12,230 nucleotides of DNA from Caldilineaceae bacterium (GTDB taxonomy: Bacteria > Chloroflexota > Anaerolineae > Caldilineales > Caldilineaceae): positions 1 to 12,230 of the forward strand of contig JAPPKT010000577.1 of NCBI GenBank assembly GCA_028819675.1. Reading direction: 5' to 3'. Below are positions 11,449-12,230 of this stretch, piece by piece (within the stretch, counting starts at the first letter, position 1; each line of letters opens with the position of its first letter). Below the pieces are notes generated by a model. The model saw only the letters and a list, made by a program, of their open reading frames with translations. It had not been told where the DNA came from and made no database searches. A program made the position numbers and the translations under genes.

Positions 11449-12230
11449 TCACTCCGTTCCAACATTCACGGTGATACGGTCGATGAAATCATTGGGGTGG
11501 CCATAGGCCTCATGAATCAACCCGCCCCACCACAGAACGTTTCCTCCTGGCGGCCTCCCTTCAAAATGTATGCAGCCGCTGACCTCGCCGGAATTTCCAG
11601 GCATCAGATACCAGGCACTCTCCCCCTCGATTTCAAGGTATTCCAGGTCCTCCTGCCGTCCGATTGCCCACCGGAAGGGGTAGGGATACCCGGTTGTACT
11701 GAAATTGAGTCCAAACCGAAACACGCCGGGCAGTTCAAACCAGTACTTGCCCCGGTTTTCTGGCCTCGAAGCGACAGAATTGAACGAATCATGCATGAAG
11801 TCCTCGACGAATCGGTACTCCTGCCCCGGCCAGGGACCGTTTGTGCGCACAGGCACATCGCCTTCGTTCTTGACAATAGCGTTGAAGCACAGCTTCTGAC
11901 CAAGCGGCACACTAACGACTCGGTTGACTTCGTTTACCCAGTCGATCTCGCCTTGAACGACGTCAGCCCGCGGCCTGCCTCCTGATTCAATCGTCAGTGC
12001 GCGAGTCACCCGCACGCGATTTCCGGCCAGATCGTTTGCCTCGCCAACCACCAGGTAATCGCCGTCAGGCGGTGGTTCAGCATTTAAGTCAACACCCCCA
12101 AAATACTTGTAAGTGTGGTTTCCGGTTTCCTCAGGTTCGATGGTGTTTGGCCCTTCCGCGATATGTACCTTCAGACCAGGCCTGTCAGGGTCCACAAGAA
12201 AGACCTGAATGTTCTGTACCTCTTTCGTCA
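11449..12230 (-). CDS. Partial extracytoplasmic beta-sandwich protein of unknown function
   Basis: The frame is open from the right edge of the window, so the N-terminus is missing; the visible part is 260 codons. Near its start, PDGDYLVVGEANDLAGNRVR reads like the end of a bacterial Ig-like or FlgD-type beta-domain. A second region follows (CFNAIVKNEGDVPVRTNGP, then GYPYPFRWAIG) that resembles CARDB-type adhesion domains. It is rich in aromatic residues, Gly and Pro with only two Cys in view, as expected outside the cytosol. A signal peptide would lie beyond the edge. A GTG at 12195 is internal, since the frame continues upstream in the same style. It is directly upstream of two glycosyltransferases. 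No enzymatic motif is seen. Confidence 0.7.
   Translation of the reverse strand, partial: TKEVQNIQVFLVDPDRPGLKVHIAEGPNTIEPEETGNHTYKYFGGVDLNAEPPPDGDYLVVGEANDLAGNRVRVTRALTIESGGRPRADVVQGEIDWVNEVNRVVSVPLGQKLCFNAIVKNEGDVPVRTNGPWPGQEYRFVEDFMHDSFNSVASRPENRGKYWFELPGVFRFGLNFSTTGYPYPFRWAIGRQEDLEYLEIEGESAWYLMPGNSGEVSGCIHFEGRPPGGNVLWWGGLIHEAYGHPNDFIDRITVNVGTE

Noticed and set aside
11035..11985. A 316-codon plus-strand frame opposite the GT2 and the partial surface protein
   Set aside because: It crosses two well-supported minus-strand genes and their junction and shows no recognisable motif.

Overview
The window reads as ordinary bacterial chromosome of moderately high GC: eight genes (seven complete, one cut by the right edge), no rRNA, tRNA, CRISPR array or insertion sequence, and one solitary tyrosine recombinase. 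The Gln/Asn transamidation genes gatC and gatA, an N-acyl-D-amino-acid deacylase-like amidohydrolase, a lipoprotein subtilase with a Pro/Thr tail, several starts without a clear Shine-Dalgarno, and a surface glycosylation cluster together suggest a Chloroflexota bacterium (Caldilineae/Anaerolineae-like). That placement is an inference from overall character, not from a marker gene.

Layout. Positions 1-275 hold no convincing gene, only short degenerate palindromes. An AAC(3)-family N-acetyltransferase (276-1127, minus) is divergent from gatC-gatA (1494-3349, plus). The space between them has two back-to-back sigma70-type promoters, three copies of one 12-mer, and a roughly 230-nt gatC leader with mutually exclusive hairpins ending in a clear intrinsic terminator. 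A class I/II aminotransferase follows (3606-4874, plus) after a 256-bp gap with a foldable element. It converges on a subtilisin-like lipoprotein protease (4949-6415, minus). A 418-bp divergent gap carries a promoter for each side. Then come a D-aminoacylase-type amidohydrolase (6834-8471) and a XerC/D-like tyrosine recombinase (8536-9525), both plus. The right end is a minus-strand run, read from right to left: a partial extracytoplasmic beta-rich protein (11449-12230, open at the edge), a rhamnosyltransferase-like GT2 (10398-11402) and a second GT2 (9566-10333).

How the genes work together. GatC and GatA are two of the three subunits of the tRNA-dependent amidotransferase; gatB is not in the window. 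The two glycosyltransferases and the partial surface protein look like one transcription unit for a surface polysaccharide or glycoprotein. The other genes look like independent housekeeping or catabolic functions. No defence island or new multi-gene system is visible. The most unusual material is regulatory: the predicted attenuator and the three 12-mers in front of gatCA, and the inverted repeat over the deacylase promoter. The deacylase also has an altered metal-binding site.
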